Source: Rhizobium sp. CB3090 (GTDB lineage: Bacteria > Pseudomonadota > Alphaproteobacteria > Rhizobiales > Rhizobiaceae). Taken from it: DNA of 64,000 nt. Positions 17,849 through 26,057 of this stretch are shown one piece after another; position 1 is the stretch's first letter, and every line of letters begins with the position of its first letter. Below the pieces are notes generated by a model. It was not told the origin of the DNA and ran no database searches. It saw only the letters and a list, made by a program, of their open reading frames with translations. The position numbers were made by a program, and so were the translations under genes. The stretch is from contig NZ_CP121663.1 in assembly GCF_029714285.1 (NCBI RefSeq), positions 1,488,001 through 1,552,000 on the forward strand, in the 5' to 3' direction.

Positions 17849-17878
17849 AAAAGGGCTATTGTCGACAATAGCCCTTTT
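17849..17878. promoter_or_regulatory. 30-base perfect palindrome, probable GntR-2 operator
   Basis: The 30 bases read the same on both strands, with arm AAAAGGGCTATTGTC and the TTGTCGACAA core at the centre. It lies 83 bases before GntR-2 and about 150 before the kinase-like gene. The core matches FCD-type GntR sites; the extended arms could also fold as a hairpin in either transcript. Confidence 0.75.
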
Positions 17879-18028
17879 GCGTATGTTGCCCTTCACCGGC
17901 TCCCTCGCATGAGCCGCCGAAATCAGATCGACCGTTATTTCTGACCGCCAGGGAAGCGCCCGGTAGCGGACAACCCCTTGCGTCCTTCGCTCCTCCAGGC
18001 GCGCAACGCAGCAACTGAGTGTCCAACA

Positions 18029-19438
18029 ATGAAGAAGATACGAAACGCAGATGAAATACTGTCAGGGGGAGATCGCTCCTCGCGGCAGATCGTGCTCGAG
18101 ATCGCCGACCGGACGCTCGACCGGCTGGATAGTTACCGCCGTATGAGAGCCATCATGCGGATGGAAGGGAGCGTGCTGCATATTGGTACGCGCTCCTGGG
18201 ACCTGTCGAAGAAGCGCAATGTCTATCTCTTCGGTGCCGGCAAGGCCTGTAATCACATGGCCATGGCCGTGGATCACGTACTGGGCGAAAGGCTGACCAA
18301 GGGCATCGCCATCGTGAAGGTGCTTGAGGAAGCGGATCGCTTCAACAGGACCGAGGTCTTCGTGGGCGGCCATCCGCTTCCGAATGAAGACGGCCATAGG
18401 GCATCGAAAAAGATTATCGAGATCGTCGACCAATCAGGTCCCGACGACCTCTTTATTTGCGTGATTAGCGGTGGAAGCTCAGCGCTGATGTCCTGCCCTA
18501 TCGATGGGATCAGCCTTCAGGACGAGATTGACGCAACGGATGTCCTCCTGAAATCCGGTGCCGGCATCTACGAGATCAACGCAATCCGACGGCATATTTC
18601 CGCGCTCAACGGCGGCATGCTGGCGAAGCGCATCCAGGACGTGGGTGCGGAACTCATCGGCTTCGGCATCAGCGATGCGGTGGGCAATCCGGCAACGGGC
18701 GACATTGCCGTGCCCTATGCCGCCTACAAAAGCACGCCCATCGGGCCGGACCCGACGACACTCGACGATGCGCGTGCGACGATCATCAACCGCAACGTTG
18801 CCGAGCGCCTGCCGAAAACGGTGGTCGACTACCTGATGAATGCGGGACCTGAAGCCGAGACGCCGAAGGCCTTTCCGGACAACACCTATTTCCTTCTAAA
18901 CACGCTGCCGGACTCGTGCGTCTACGCCAGGGAAATCTGCGAGGAGATGGGCATTCCGGCCATGATCGTTTCGTCCTTTCTCGAGGGCGAAGCGCGTGAC
19001 GCCGGAACCTTCTTCGCCTCGATCGCACGAGAAATCCAGACCTACGGCAACCCGATAAAGCCGCCCTGCGTACTCCTGAGTTCCGGGGAGGTCACGACCC
19101 TCATCGAGGACAACAGCGTCATCCGCGGTCATGGCGGACCAGGTCAGGAAATGGCCGTGAGCTTTGCCATCACCGCCGCGAAGGCGCCGGGCGCCTGCTT
19201 GCTGTCGGTCGATACCGAGGGCACCGACGGGACGACGCGCGTGGCGGGCGGCATCACGGACTCGGTCACCGTGAAGGCTGCAGCGAATAAGGGGATAAAC
19301 CTCTTCCAGGCCCTGCGAGACCATAGCTGCTTCGAAGCACTCGATGCCGTTTCCTCGGCCGTCTTCACCGGCAACACCGGCACTAATCTCTGCGACCTCA
19401 CAATTCTCTACGTTCCGGATATCAAGCGAGGTACATGA
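18029..19438 (+). CDS. Glycerate 2-kinase-like protein (MOFRL / GckA-TtuD family)
   Basis: This is a 469-residue protein of the family that includes D-glycerate 2-kinase. The N-terminal domain has FGAGKACNHMA, GGHPLPNEDG, ISGGSSALMS and IYEINAIRRHISALNGG. The C-terminal MOFRL part has SSGEVTTLI, GHGGPGQEMAVS and DTEGTDGTTRVAGG, where the family usually has DTDGIDG. Known enzymes phosphorylate glycerate to 2-phosphoglycerate in the cytoplasm. ATG 18029 lacks a strong ribosome-binding site; an in-frame start at 17978 exists. The next gene begins one base after this stop and encodes an enolase homologue, which would fit a glycerate to 2-phosphoglycerate to PEP route, except that the enolase is altered. 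A modified sugar acid as substrate is therefore possible. Confidence 0.85.
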   Translation: MKKIRNADEILSGGDRSSRQIVLEIADRTLDRLDSYRRMRAIMRMEGSVLHIGTRSWDLSKKRNVYLFGAGKACNHMAMAVDHVLGERLTKGIAIVKVLEEADRFNRTEVFVGGHPLPNEDGHRASKKIIEIVDQSGPDDLFICVISGGSSALMSCPIDGISLQDEIDATDVLLKSGAGIYEINAIRRHISALNGGMLAKRIQDVGAELIGFGISDAVGNPATGDIAVPYAAYKSTPIGPDPTTLDDARATIINRNVAERLPKTVVDYLMNAGPEAETPKAFPDNTYFLLNTLPDSCVYAREICEEMGIPAMIVSSFLEGEARDAGTFFASIAREIQTYGNPIKPPCVLLSSGEVTTLIEDNSVIRGHGGPGQEMAVSFAITAAKAPGACLLSVDTEGTDGTTRVAGGITDSVTVKAAANKGINLFQALRDHSCFEALDAVSSAVFTGNTGTNLCDLTILYVPDIKRGT

Positions 19439-19439
19439 G

Positions 19440-20714
19440 ATGCAGGACAAGATCGTATCTCTTCGCGCGCAGCAGATCATAGACTGCAAGTGCCGCCCAG
19501 CCGTCGAAGTGGAAATCCGTACCGAAAGCGGCGCCATCGGCCTGGGTGCCGCGCCAACCGGCACATCCGTCGGCATGTATGAAGCGTTCGTACTGCGTGA
19601 TGGCGACCCGGCAAGTTACAACGGCCTAAGCGTTCATAAGGCGGTGGCCAAGGCCGTGAACATCATCGGCCCTGCCCTCATCGGCATGAATGTTTTCGAT
19701 CAACGGGCCATCGACGAAAAGATGATCGCGCTCGACGGCACGCCGGATAAGCGCAATCTCGGCGGCAACACCATCTACTCGGCGTCGATCGCCGCCTTGC
19801 GCGCGGCAGCGGCTTCGCAGCGCATTCCGCTCTATAATCACATCGCCGGCGGCGATATCAAAACCGTCCCGGTGCCCTGTTTCAATGTTATTAATGGCGG
19901 CCGCTACGAAAATTTCATTCAGCCGTTCAATGAGTTCCTAATCGTCCCCCATGGAGCGGACAGTATCGACGAGGCCGTCGAAATGGCCGTGGCGGTGTTC
20001 CATCGTCTCAACGACGTGCTGACCGCTTACCTCGGCCACAAGCCGCAGGTGGCTAGCTCTTACGGCTATGCTGCACCTTCGGAAGATCCGGCCGTCATCC
20101 TCTCCATGATGCGCAGGGCGATCGATGAGTGCGGGTATCGCGGCAGGATTTCCTTCGCGCTCGATTGCGCCTCGAGCGAGATATATGACGCGACGACCCG
20201 GACCTATCTTCTGAAGGGCGAGCGCGTGAGCTCCAGTGCGCTGATTGCCTACGTCCGGAAACTCACGGAGTCCTTCGATTTCGTCTTCATCGAGGACCTC
20301 CTCGATGAGAATGACTGGGAGGGATACCAGAAGGCTGTGCAGGAACTGCCCCGAACGATCATCCTTGGCGATGATCTCACGGTCACGAGCCTGCCCCTGC
20401 TGCGTCGCGCGCATGAAACACATGCCGTCGACGGCTTTATCCTGAAGCCCAATCAGGTAGGCACCATCACCGAGGCGATGGACGCCTATCGCTTTGCATC
20501 CGAGCACGGGATGATCGCTGTGCCGTCCGGTCGTTCTGGCGGCGTGGTAGATGACGTCGTGATGGATTTCTCGGTGGGACTGCAGGTTCCCTTCCAGAAA
20601 AACGGCGCGCCGCGCTCCGGCGAACGCATCGAGAAACTGAACTTCTTGATGCGCGCGAATGCCCGAAGCCCCGGTTGCCGGCTCTACGACATCAAACCCC
20701 TTCTCCGCTTCTGA
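19440..20714 (+). CDS. Enolase homologue with altered active site
   Basis: This 424-residue protein aligns with enolase over its full length. Retained: the metal ligands Asp242 (ALDCASSEI), Glu285 (FIEDLLDE) and Asp311/312 (LGDDLTVTS), the lysines Lys336 (ILKPNQVG) and Lys399, Glu165, and Arg365-Ser366. Changed relative to E. coli enolase: the general acid Glu208 (GDEGG) is Tyr208 in ASSYGYAAP; His155 (GGEHAD) is Tyr156 in GGRYEN; His370 (SHRSG) is Gly364 in PSGRSGG; and the DSRGNPT motif is DCKCRPA. It keeps the machinery to remove an alpha proton but not the usual acid, so it probably acts on another substrate or is not an enolase. GAGG in the end of the kinase gene serves as its ribosome-binding site. 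Confidence 0.85.
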   Translation: MQDKIVSLRAQQIIDCKCRPAVEVEIRTESGAIGLGAAPTGTSVGMYEAFVLRDGDPASYNGLSVHKAVAKAVNIIGPALIGMNVFDQRAIDEKMIALDGTPDKRNLGGNTIYSASIAALRAAAASQRIPLYNHIAGGDIKTVPVPCFNVINGGRYENFIQPFNEFLIVPHGADSIDEAVEMAVAVFHRLNDVLTAYLGHKPQVASSYGYAAPSEDPAVILSMMRRAIDECGYRGRISFALDCASSEIYDATTRTYLLKGERVSSSALIAYVRKLTESFDFVFIEDLLDENDWEGYQKAVQELPRTIILGDDLTVTSLPLLRRAHETHAVDGFILKPNQVGTITEAMDAYRFASEHGMIAVPSGRSGGVVDDVVMDFSVGLQVPFQKNGAPRSGERIEKLNFLMRANARSPGCRLYDIKPLLRF

Positions 20715-20768
20715 GCCCGGACAAAGGTCGCGAAACAATTCCACGTTCATTCAAGAAGGCTACCTCCA

Positions 20769-21890
20769 ATGTATCCCAGGATCGATTTTCTCTACCTCTC
20801 AGAACCCGACATGATAGCAGCAGGCGTTCTGGATGCGGAACGCTGCGTCTCCGTTTGTGAGGAAACCTTCAGCCTGCTCGGCGAAGGCGACTACCTCATG
20901 GGTGGCGCCAACCATAACAGCCACGGCCTGAACATCGTGTTCCCGAAGGAGACAAGGTTTCCCAACATGCCGGTTGCCGGCCCGGACCGTCGTTTCGCCG
21001 CCATGCCGGGCTATCTGGGCGGGCGTTTCGATGTCTGCGGCAACAAATGGTATGGTTCCAATCATGCCAATGCCTCAAAGGGCCTGCCGCGCTCCGTCCT
21101 GATCATGATGTTGAACGACAAGGATACCGGTGCGCCGCTCGCCCTCTTGTCGGCAAATCTCTTGAGCGCCGCGCGCACCGGGGGCGTGCCCGGCGTGGCT
21201 GCAAAGCACCTCGCCAATCCGGATTCGAAGGTCGTTTCGGTGATCGGCTGCGGGCCGATCAACAAGGCCTGCTTTTCGGCGATCATGACCCAGCTCAAGA
21301 TGGTCGAGAAGGTCGTCTGCTTCGACATCTTCCTCGACAAGGCGAATGAATTCGCTGGCTGGGTCAGCGAAACCTACGGGGTCACAGCCGTCGGCGTCGA
21401 TGATCCGGAGGCTGGCTTCCGTGGTGCGGATGTGGTCACCGTTGCTGCCTCGCGCCTCAAGCCGCTTTTCTTCAATGACGAATGGATCAAGGAAGGCGCC
21501 ACCATCCTTGTTTCCGGGCCTTTCAATACTGAGGAAAGCTTTCTCACCAGCGCCAAGATCGTCTACGACCACACCGCACTGCAGGAAGCCTATGTCGAGG
21601 ATGCCGTCGCCTCGGGCAATAAGGACGCCTATTATGGCGGCGTCATCGGCGGCCCCTTCTTCCGCCTGATCGATGCCGGAAAACTGCCGGCACTCAACGA
21701 TTCGACCGGCCTCGGTGACGTGGTCAACGGCAAGAAGCCCGGTCGTGAAACACCCAAGGACCGCGTCATCTTCATTGCCTGCGGTATGGCCGTCTTCGAT
21801 ATTAGCTGGGGCTATGAATGTTACCAGACTGCCTTGAAGAACGGCATCGGTCAGTCGCTGAACCTGTGGGAGAAGCCAAACCAGGCTTAA
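20769..21890 (+). CDS. Ornithine cyclodeaminase / mu-crystallin family protein
   Basis: This 373-residue NAD(P)-binding protein has the substrate region KWYGSNHANASKGLPRS, then ARTGGVPGVAAKHLA and the Rossmann loop VIGCGPINKA. It resembles the subgroup often annotated as tyramine oxidase subunit B more than true ornithine cyclodeaminase. Family members do ketimine reduction, cyclodeamination or amino-acid dehydrogenation. It follows the enolase-like gene by 54 bases and ends the operon at a hairpin terminator. In context it probably reduces or deaminates an imine/amino intermediate made by the first two enzymes. The substrate is unknown. Confidence 0.85.
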   Translation: MYPRIDFLYLSEPDMIAAGVLDAERCVSVCEETFSLLGEGDYLMGGANHNSHGLNIVFPKETRFPNMPVAGPDRRFAAMPGYLGGRFDVCGNKWYGSNHANASKGLPRSVLIMMLNDKDTGAPLALLSANLLSAARTGGVPGVAAKHLANPDSKVVSVIGCGPINKACFSAIMTQLKMVEKVVCFDIFLDKANEFAGWVSETYGVTAVGVDDPEAGFRGADVVTVAASRLKPLFFNDEWIKEGATILVSGPFNTEESFLTSAKIVYDHTALQEAYVEDAVASGNKDAYYGGVIGGPFFRLIDAGKLPALNDSTGLGDVVNGKKPGRETPKDRVIFIACGMAVFDISWGYECYQTALKNGIGQSLNLWEKPNQA

Positions 21891-21908
21891 GCGGCAAAGA
21901 TGACATCA

Positions 21909-21935
21909 CCTGCCGGGCCTGGTTTGCCCGGCAGG
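21909..21935 (+). terminator. Terminator after the cyclodeaminase-family gene
   Basis: CCTGCCGGGC pairs with GCCCGGCAGG across a seven-base loop, a perfect 10-base GC-rich stem. It is followed by CCTATTTT. It ends the kinase/enolase-like/cyclodeaminase operon. Confidence 0.8.
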
Positions 21936-21987
21936 CCTATTTTGGCTGCTTACATGCCAGGCTGGCTTGCACAACAAATGACGACAG

Positions 21988-21999
21988 AATGTCGACATT
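21988..21999. promoter_or_regulatory. AATGTCGACATT operator before the chemoreceptor gene
   Basis: This palindrome is identical to the one at 2218-2229 and lies 57 bases before the chemoreceptor start. It suggests the receptor is produced under the same control as the catabolic operons that carry TGTCGACA boxes. Confidence 0.55.
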
Positions 22000-22055
22000 A
22001 ATTTCTATTTAACTAACCTGGGCAATATTTAAGCTTCGATTGACGGAGAGCGACA

Positions 22056-24293
22056 ATGAAGCTGGGCACCAAACTCATGGCCAAGTTGAACTGGAGGATA
22101 AGCCGGAAAGTTCCAGCATTGATGGTTGGGGTCGCAATACTTGCCTGCGGCACCGTCGCCGGTTATGCGAGCCTTACTTCGTTATCGACGACCAAATACC
22201 TGATCGGAACTCATCTTGAATATATAGCGAGCACAAAACGGGACATATTGGCGACGAAGCTCAATACATCAAAGCTCGACATCGAAGCCTTGGCCGTCAA
22301 CCCAGCGCTCGTAAAAGCGTTCGACAACATGGTTACGGGCTACAAGATACTACCTCCAGATCAGATGACGGCGTTGTCGGACCTGAAGGCTGCAAGCAAG
22401 GATTTGGAGGCCGGGAATACGGCGAAAGCGCAGTTTTATCTCGGGACTTACAAAAACGTCGACCCTTGGCTGAAAGCTCTCGGTACTGAACACGGCTATG
22501 CGAATATTATTTTCGTCAATGCTAAAGGCGAGCTCATCTACAGCACAGGGCAGGATCGACTCGGCGCGGTTCAGCCAGACAGTCCTTTTGCCAAAGCCAT
22601 TGAACTTTCCGAGAAGCAAACGGGCGCTGTGATGACAGATTTCACGCCTCCTTCGAGCACCGGGCCTGGGGTTGCCTATTTCGCGGTTGCCGTCGCCAAC
22701 GCACTAATCCCCGACGAGCGCGGCGGTACACTGCTTGTCGCCATGAGTTCCGCCGCCGTTGATGCGATCATGCATGACAGCTCCGGCTTTAGTGTTGAGG
22801 GTGAAGCGCTTGTTGCCGGCACGGATGGTTTGGCGCGCTCAACATCCCGTTTCTCCGACAGCAAGGGTACGTCCTTGTCGATCGACGAGAGTTTGCTTAG
22901 GCCGGGAATCTCTTTCAACTCTTATAACAACCGGGACGTAATGGCGGCTTCCGAGCCTCTATCGTGGGGTGGGCAGAACTGGTCCATCATTGCCGTCGAA
23001 CCGACCGCGTCGATTTTCGCTCCGGCCATCGACATGCTTTGGAAAATCCTCGCCATATCAGTCCTGACCGCTCTGGCCGCGCTTCTTCTGGCGGTCGTCG
23101 CTTCCCGCTCCATCTCCCGGCCAATCGTCCGGTTGGTTTCCGAAATGAAAAGGTTGGCCTCCGGAGACACCAACGGCGAGGTGTTCGGAACAACCCGCGC
23201 CGACGAAGTCGGAGATATGTCCCGTGCAGTGGTCGTCTTCAGGGATAATGCCATCGCTAAAAGGGTTGCGGAAGAAGACGCTCGAAGAACCGAGGCTGAA
23301 GCGGATAGTGAACGCAGGCTTATGGAAAGCGATCGGCTGCAGCGACTGCGCGTCCAAGCTGGGGTCGTCACCGAAATTGGCAATAGTCTTTCCGCGCTTG
23401 CCAACGGTATTCTGTCTCACAAGATTGTCATGGACTTCCCAGCAGACTACCAAAAATTGAAGGACGACTTCAATGACGCTGTGGCGCAGTTGAAGGACAC
23501 CGTCCTGACATTCGCCACGCAGGCAAACTCGATATCTTCCATTGCCAGCGAAATGAGCAGTGCAATGGATTCGCTCGCCACGCGGACCGAGCATCAGGCC
23601 ATCATCCTGGAAGGCGCTGTCAATACGCTGGGCGCAGTCTCGACGGACGTCAATCGCACGGCCGAGGCTGCAAGCAAAGCCAATACGATCGTAGCCGAAG
23701 TGCACGCCACGGCTTCCTCCTCCGACGAGATCGTGTCTCAAGCGATTTCCGGCATGGGCGAGATTGAAGAATCTTCGTTGCAAATTGCCAATATCGTCAA
23801 TGTCATCGACGAAATCGCCTTTCAGACCAATCTTCTCGCCCTGAACGCCGGTGTCGAGGCGTCAAGGGCCGGCGACGCCGGAAAGGGTTTCGCCGTCGTG
23901 GCCTCCGAGGTTCGTGCACTGGCGCAGCGGTCGGCGGCAGCTGCCAAAGAAATCAAGGAGTTGATTAACACCTCATCGCGTCGTGTCGAGCGCGGGACAC
24001 AGCTTGTCAGCTCCACCGGCGAACTGTTGAAGAAGATTGCAAGTCAAATCGATCTCATCAGATCTGTCGTTTCCAATATCGCGTCTACCGCTTCCAATCA
24101 GGCGACGCACCTTGGAGAGTTCAGCTCAACGATCAGGGAAATCGACCTGTCGACTCAGCAGACAGCGGCGCTTGCCGAGGAATCCACTGCTGCCTGCAAG
24201 ACTTTGGCGAGTGAAGCAACTCACCTCCTGCATCTCATCAGTCAATTCGAACTGAGCGATGGCGCAACGACTGCGCATGCAAAAGTCGCCTGA
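22056..24293 (+). CDS. Methyl-accepting chemotaxis protein
   Basis: This is a 745-residue inner-membrane chemoreceptor. The first membrane segment is at about residues 20-41. A periplasmic sensor of about 280 residues, probably Cache-like, follows, then a second membrane segment at about 325-347 and a HAMP linker (about 345-400). The cytoplasmic signalling domain has its hairpin tip at IDEIAFQTNLLALNAG near residue 583, followed by GFAVVASEVRALAQRS. There is no C-terminal NWETF-type tether. GGAG precedes the ATG by seven bases. Its position between catabolic operons and the shared operator type suggest it senses an amino-acid-like nutrient; this is inference. Confidence 0.93.
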   Translation: MKLGTKLMAKLNWRISRKVPALMVGVAILACGTVAGYASLTSLSTTKYLIGTHLEYIASTKRDILATKLNTSKLDIEALAVNPALVKAFDNMVTGYKILPPDQMTALSDLKAASKDLEAGNTAKAQFYLGTYKNVDPWLKALGTEHGYANIIFVNAKGELIYSTGQDRLGAVQPDSPFAKAIELSEKQTGAVMTDFTPPSSTGPGVAYFAVAVANALIPDERGGTLLVAMSSAAVDAIMHDSSGFSVEGEALVAGTDGLARSTSRFSDSKGTSLSIDESLLRPGISFNSYNNRDVMAASEPLSWGGQNWSIIAVEPTASIFAPAIDMLWKILAISVLTALAALLLAVVASRSISRPIVRLVSEMKRLASGDTNGEVFGTTRADEVGDMSRAVVVFRDNAIAKRVAEEDARRTEAEADSERRLMESDRLQRLRVQAGVVTEIGNSLSALANGILSHKIVMDFPADYQKLKDDFNDAVAQLKDTVLTFATQANSISSIASEMSSAMDSLATRTEHQAIILEGAVNTLGAVSTDVNRTAEAASKANTIVAEVHATASSSDEIVSQAISGMGEIEESSLQIANIVNVIDEIAFQTNLLALNAGVEASRAGDAGKGFAVVASEVRALAQRSAAAAKEIKELINTSSRRVERGTQLVSSTGELLKKIASQIDLIRSVVSNIASTASNQATHLGEFSSTIREIDLSTQQTAALAEESTAACKTLASEATHLLHLISQFELSDGATTAHAKVA

Positions 24294-24405
24294 TATCCCC
24301 CAACTGGCCAAGAGCGTTCCCGTGCTTGGAAAGCAGTGGTGAAAACTTGTCCAGATCCGTAAGTCGACATTTACAGTTGACCACAGCACCCGTAGTCCAA
24401 GCCAA

Positions 24406-24425
24406 GACCGCCGATCTCGGCGGTC
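24406..24425. terminator. Inverted repeat between convergent genes
   Basis: GACCGCCGA and TCGGCGGTC form a 9-base stem with almost no loop in the 245-base gap between the chemoreceptor and the aldehyde dehydrogenase. There is no clear T-run, so termination is only a guess. The rest of the gap shows no gene. Confidence 0.3.
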
Positions 24426-24539
24426 GGACGTTCGGATATGCATTGATCGCGGCCTTGATGGATACCCCGTCGCCAGCGCCTCCATGATGGTACGCCTAAT
24501 GCCGCCCCGGCGCACCGGTGGCGGCAATCTCGATCGAGT

Positions 24540-26030
24540 TTACGCGCCGACCTTCGGCTTGATGTACCAGCCCCATGGCTCTTCACTGACGAAACGCGTG
24601 ATCTGCTTGGTCTCGAGATAGTTCTCAAAGCCCCAGCGGCCGAGCTCTCGTCCGATGCCGGACTGCTTGTAGCCGCCCCACGGCGCCTCGGTAAAGGTTG
24701 GCTGCGAGCAGTTGATCCAAACGATGCCCGCGCGGAAGGCCGCAGCGACACGCTCGGCGCGCTCATGATCCGTCGACATCACCGCTGCAGCCAGGCCGAA
24801 ACGGCTGTCATTGGCGAGCGCAATTGCTTCCTCTTCGGTGGAGAAGGATCGGATGCAGACGACGGGTCCGAAGATTTCTTCGTTCCAGGCCTCACTGTCG
24901 AGCGGCACATCTGTCAAAATCGTCGGTTCGAGATAATAGCCCTTGCCAAAGCCATCCGGACGCTTGCCGCCGCAGGCAATTGACGCACCTGCTGCCTTCG
25001 CCTTTTCGATGTCGCGAACGACGTTTGAATATTGCCGTTCCGAAACCAGCGGGCCGAGCAAGATGCCATCATCAAGCCCGTTGCCGATGGTGATCTTTTT
25101 CGTTTCCTCGACCAGGCAGGCGAGCACCTTGTCATAGACGCCATCCTGCACCAGGACGCGGGAGGTGGCGGAACAGACCTGACCCTGGTTCCAGAAGATG
25201 CCGAACATGATCCACTCGACGGCTTGTTCAACGTCGGCATCGTTGAAGACGACGAGGGGTGACTTGCCGCCAAGCTCGAGACTGATGCGCTTTATGTCGC
25301 GTGCGGCCTCAGTCATTATTCTCGAGCCAACGGGGCCTGAGCCGGTGAAGGCCAGCTTGTCCACCAACGGGTGCTCGACAATCGCCTGTCCCGCGACGGA
25401 TCCAGCCCCGGTCAGGACATTGAGCACACCCGCCGGCAGGCCGGCCTTGTCGGCGATGTCAGCCAGTTCCAGCGCCGTCAGCGAGGTGAGTTCGGCAGGC
25501 TTCAGAACGACCGTGCAGCCGGCAGCAAGCGCGGGCGCGACCTTCCAGGATGCCATGAGCAGCGGATAGTTCCAGGGCACGATGGCGCCGACGACGCCCA
25601 TTGGCTCCTTGACCGCCCTTGCAGTGAAACGTGAGTCGCTCAGCACGATGGTTTCAGCGGATTTCGTGTCGAATTCCTCGGCCAAACCAGCATAGAAATC
25701 GAAGCAACCAGCGGCATCGGCGATATCCCAGTCCGCCTCCGGGAAAGGCTTGCCGTTGTCGAGCACTTCCAGCCGGGCGATCCCGGCCTGGTTGGTTCGG
25801 ATGCCGCTCGCGATAGCGCGAAGATATTTCGCTCGCTCGGCGCCGGAGAGCTTCGGCCAGCCATCCTTGTCAAAGGCGCGGCGTGCGGCCTTCACGGCGA
25901 GATCGACGTCTTCCTCGGTCGCCGTTGCAATCTGCTGAATGACCTCCTCGGTGGCGGGATTGATGACATCCGCCTTTCCGCCCTTCAGAGGGGCAACCCA
26001 TTTTCCGTCGATATAAAGCTTGTCGTGCAT
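24540..26030 (-). CDS. Aldehyde dehydrogenase, probably 2-oxoglutarate semialdehyde dehydrogenase
   Basis: This is a 496-residue NAD(P)-dependent aldehyde dehydrogenase. The catalytic residues are all present: Asn154 (PWNYP), Glu252 (ELGGKSP) and Cys286 (GQVCSATSR). By sequence it resembles betaine-aldehyde dehydrogenases. It is the last gene of an operon with a hydroxyproline-type epimerase, a D-amino-acid dehydrogenase and a DapA-type deaminase. In hydroxyproline breakdown the final step is oxidation of 2-oxoglutarate semialdehyde to 2-oxoglutarate, which this gene would supply. GGAG precedes the ATG. The role rests on context more than on diagnostic residues. Confidence 0.85.
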   Translation of the reverse strand: MHDKLYIDGKWVAPLKGGKADVINPATEEVIQQIATATEEDVDLAVKAARRAFDKDGWPKLSGAERAKYLRAIASGIRTNQAGIARLEVLDNGKPFPEADWDIADAAGCFDFYAGLAEEFDTKSAETIVLSDSRFTARAVKEPMGVVGAIVPWNYPLLMASWKVAPALAAGCTVVLKPAELTSLTALELADIADKAGLPAGVLNVLTGAGSVAGQAIVEHPLVDKLAFTGSGPVGSRIMTEAARDIKRISLELGGKSPLVVFNDADVEQAVEWIMFGIFWNQGQVCSATSRVLVQDGVYDKVLACLVEETKKITIGNGLDDGILLGPLVSERQYSNVVRDIEKAKAAGASIACGGKRPDGFGKGYYLEPTILTDVPLDSEAWNEEIFGPVVCIRSFSTEEEAIALANDSRFGLAAAVMSTDHERAERVAAAFRAGIVWINCSQPTFTEAPWGGYKQSGIGRELGRWGFENYLETKQITRFVSEEPWGWYIKPKVGA

Positions 26031-26057
26031 GATAACTCCATCCGATAAGATACCGGT

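Noticed and set aside
19440..20714. Calling the enolase homologue a normal glycolytic enolase
   Set aside because: The general acid and two active-site histidines are replaced, so the standard name would mislead.
24294..24539. Possible mobile-element remnant between the chemoreceptor and aldehyde dehydrogenase
   Set aside because: A short protein-like minus-strand frame is present, but I could not tie it to a transposase or any family.
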